Shown here one piece after another: positions 5,263 through 6,867 of a stretch of 6,867 bases of DNA. The DNA lies in the NCBI GenBank assembly GCA_030641465.1, contig DAOWHK010000084.1, forward strand, positions 1 to 6,867, read 5' to 3'. The notes under the pieces were generated by a model. It ran no database searches, was not told the DNA's origin, and saw nothing but the letters and a program-made list of their open reading frames with translations. Source of the stretch: Parachlamydiales bacterium (GTDB lineage: Bacteria; Chlamydiota; Chlamydiia; Chlamydiales; Simkaniaceae). The position numbers and the translations under genes were made by a program. Within the stretch, counting starts at the first letter, position 1, and every line of letters starts with the position of its first letter.

Positions 5263-6729
5263 TTAGTCTAAACGGATTGAGTGGAAACGCATAATGTCTC
5301 CATGACGCACAAGAAGAAGAGCTCTTTTCGATTCTTCTATGTTTTTGAGCGCATCGTTGAATTCTGCGACGTTATGAATTTTCTTGTGGTTGATTGCCAT
5401 GATTAAAAAACCAGGTCTTAGGCTATTTTTTGATCCAAGACTTCCAGGTTTCACTCCTGTGATCACAACGCCTGTGTCTTCTGGTGAGAGGTGATAGGTT
5501 CTGATTATTTCTGGTGAGAGATTTTCTACAGAAATTCCGAGATGATTAGAAACGGCCGCCGTTGATCCATTTTCTTTATCATAGGACCCTAAAGTGATTG
5601 GAACTTTTACTTTTTTTCCGCTGCGAATTACAGTGAGAACAATTTCTGTATTGGGTTTTAAGAGGAGAATTTCATTGCGAAGTTTTGCAGGAGTTTTTAC
5701 AGATGTGTTATTGAGTTTTACGACGATATCTCCTTGAACAAGACCTGCTTTTTCTGCAGGGGATCCTTTAACAACATCTGCAACGAGCGCTCCATCTGTA
5801 TTTGTAAGATTAAAGGCATCTGCGAGATCCTTATCAATTGGTTGAAGAGATACGCCTAAAAATCCGCGAGTGACTTCGCCACTTTCTATGATTTGTTTTG
5901 TAATCGTTTGCGCAATTGCACTAGGAATTGCAAAGCCAATTCCCATGTAGCCGCCAGATCTTGAAACAATGGCGGTATTGATTCCAATAACTTCTCCATC
6001 GAGATTTAGAAGAGGTCCTCCGGAATTTCCAGGATTGATTGCAGCATCTGTTTGAATAAAATCTTCTAGATCTGTGATTTGAAGATTTTGACGTCCTTTT
6101 GCACTGATGACTCCGACTGTCACGGAAGCTTCTAATTGAAAAGGATTTCCTATGGCAATAGCCCACTCACCAACTTTTACACGATCAGAGTTTCCAAAAT
6201 TGAGGTAAGGGAAGTCTTTTCCTTCTACATCATCAATTTTGATGATAGCAACGTCTGTATGGGGATCGCCACCGACAAGTGTTGCTTTTAGCTCCCGCTC
6301 CATTCCGTTTTGAAGAGATACTGTGATATGTTTGGCATCTCTAACGACATGGTAATTTGTCATAACATATCCATCACCACTAATGATAAATCCAGAACCT
6401 TGACTGAGTTGGGCTGGAGCTGGAGCTCTTTTTTTTCCGTAGGGACTTCCGAAAAAGCGATTAAAAAATTCTTCGCTAAATAGATCATAGGGATCTCTCG
6501 AATTATCTGGGTTATGACCATAGCCATTAAATTCTGCAGGTGCATTTTCCACTTTAATAAACACAACTCCTGGGGTTGCATTTTCTGCAACATCCGTAAA
6601 TGCTTTGGAAAGCTCCCTCGCAAGAGATCTACTAGAATTTTTTTCTGAGTAGGCAAGATCCGTGTTAGCAGAAAGTTGTTGAGTTGATAGATTAAATATT
6701 AGGGGAATCAGTAAACAATATTTCTTCAT
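5263..6729 (-). CDS. htrA: Periplasmic serine protease/chaperone of the HtrA (Do/DegP) family
   Basis: The 488-residue protein begins with a signal peptide (about 1-21, MKKYCLLIPLIFNLSTQQLSA). The trypsin-like domain spans about 40-275. The catalytic triad is His127 (TNYHVV), Asp159 (PHTDVAIIKID) and Ser236 (NPGNSGGPL). An LA-loop-like, aromatic-rich insertion precedes it (RDPYDLFSEEFFNRFFGSP). PDZ1 is about 284-375 (GFLGVSLQP carries the carboxylate-binding loop) and PDZ2 about 395-486. The length and domain order are those of DegP/DegQ and chlamydial HtrA, which degrade and refold misfolded envelope proteins. The start is supported by GGAGT (6737-6741), 7 bases before the ATG. The gene converges on sucCD-M50, in contrast to the order I recall from Chlamydia, where it follows sucD. 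A MITE-like element begins 34 bp upstream and probably contributes to or displaces its promoter. Its last 34 codons are duplicated at 3162-3266. Confidence 0.96.
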   Translation of the reverse strand: MKKYCLLIPLIFNLSTQQLSANTDLAYSEKNSSRSLARELSKAFTDVAENATPGVVFIKVENAPAEFNGYGHNPDNSRDPYDLFSEEFFNRFFGSPYGKKRAPAPAQLSQGSGFIISGDGYVMTNYHVVRDAKHITVSLQNGMERELKATLVGGDPHTDVAIIKIDDVEGKDFPYLNFGNSDRVKVGEWAIAIGNPFQLEASVTVGVISAKGRQNLQITDLEDFIQTDAAINPGNSGGPLLNLDGEVIGINTAIVSRSGGYMGIGFAIPSAIAQTITKQIIESGEVTRGFLGVSLQPIDKDLADAFNLTNTDGALVADVVKGSPAEKAGLVQGDIVVKLNNTSVKTPAKLRNEILLLKPNTEIVLTVIRSGKKVKVPITLGSYDKENGSTAAVSNHLGISVENLSPEIIRTYHLSPEDTGVVITGVKPGSLGSKNSLRPGFLIMAINHKKIHNVAEFNDALKNIEESKRALLLVRHGDIMRFHSIRLD

Positions 6730-6763
6730 GAGCCATACTCCATATTAAGTTATTTAATTTTTA

Positions 6764-6867
6764 GGAAGCACTGATTAACTCCGAAATTTCAACTTTAGAT
6801 GGATTTTTGAAAAAAAAATCTTTTTGGAGCAACAAGCTAACTACTTATAGTTAGTGGCTTGCGAAAA
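6764..6867. mobile_element. Second copy of the palindromic MITE-like element, cut by the window end
   Basis: From GGAAGCACTGATTAACTCCG onward this matches the first 104 bases of the element at 2982 in the same orientation, with no net length change and about 9 mismatches. The central hairpin CTAACTA-CTTA-TAGTTAG is at 6837-6854. The right arm and the far flank are outside the window. The left flank is TTTA, not TTAA, so the target-site rule seen at the first copy is not confirmed here. It lies immediately upstream of htrA. Confidence 0.8.

Noticed and set aside
5921..6166. Minus-strand alternate frames within htrA (also 6360-6656)
   Set aside because: They overlap the protease domain in a different frame and lack RBS and domain features.
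1..6867. CRISPR array, tRNA or rRNA genes, riboswitches
   Set aside because: No regularly spaced short repeats, cloverleaf patterns, rRNA-like stretches or known riboswitch cores were seen on either strand.

Overview
The window most likely comes from a chlamydia-like bacterium (environmental Chlamydiae, Parachlamydiales-type). It is AT-rich. It carries the succinyl-CoA synthetase genes sucC-sucD close to a Do/DegP-type htrA, a neighbourhood I know from Chlamydia, where htrA follows sucD. The taxon is an inference from protein style and gene order. No database search was possible.

Layout. Positions 1-2444 (+) hold the 3' end of sucC, complete sucD, and an M50 intramembrane metalloprotease gene whose start overlaps the end of sucD. 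Positions 2441-2839 (-) encode a 132-residue orphan with a CxxC-x8-CxxC motif. Positions 2945-3400 are a mosaic: a htrA-type terminator split by a 161-bp palindromic MITE-like element, then a 34-codon 3' fragment of a second htrA (-), joined directly to a 43-codon 3' fragment of a second M50 gene (+). Positions 3413-5163 (-) hold a BlaI-like repressor, a short BlaR1-like M56 membrane metalloprotease and a small exported protein. Near-identical BlaI-type operators lie before the repressor gene and before the exported-protein gene. Positions 5216-6729 (-) hold a strong terminator and the complete htrA. A second copy of the MITE-like element starts 34 bp upstream of htrA and runs off the window.

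How it fits together. The order M50 - cargo 1 - terminator - htrA fragment | M50 fragment - cargo 2 - terminator - htrA is the topology left by a tandem duplication of the M50-to-htrA interval. The two copies carry different cargo in the same slot: the 132-residue orphan in one, the BlaI/M56 system in the other. The fragments differ from the intact genes by many silent changes and few amino-acid changes. The second copy was therefore probably a working, diverged allele before truncation, possibly from a related strain. The BlaI/M56/exported-protein set looks like a compact envelope-signal system. Its sensor lacks the penicillin-binding domain, no beta-lactamase gene is visible, and the obvious controlled output is a small exported protein of unknown function. 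I rate this regulon and the duplication/MITE history as the main points of interest.
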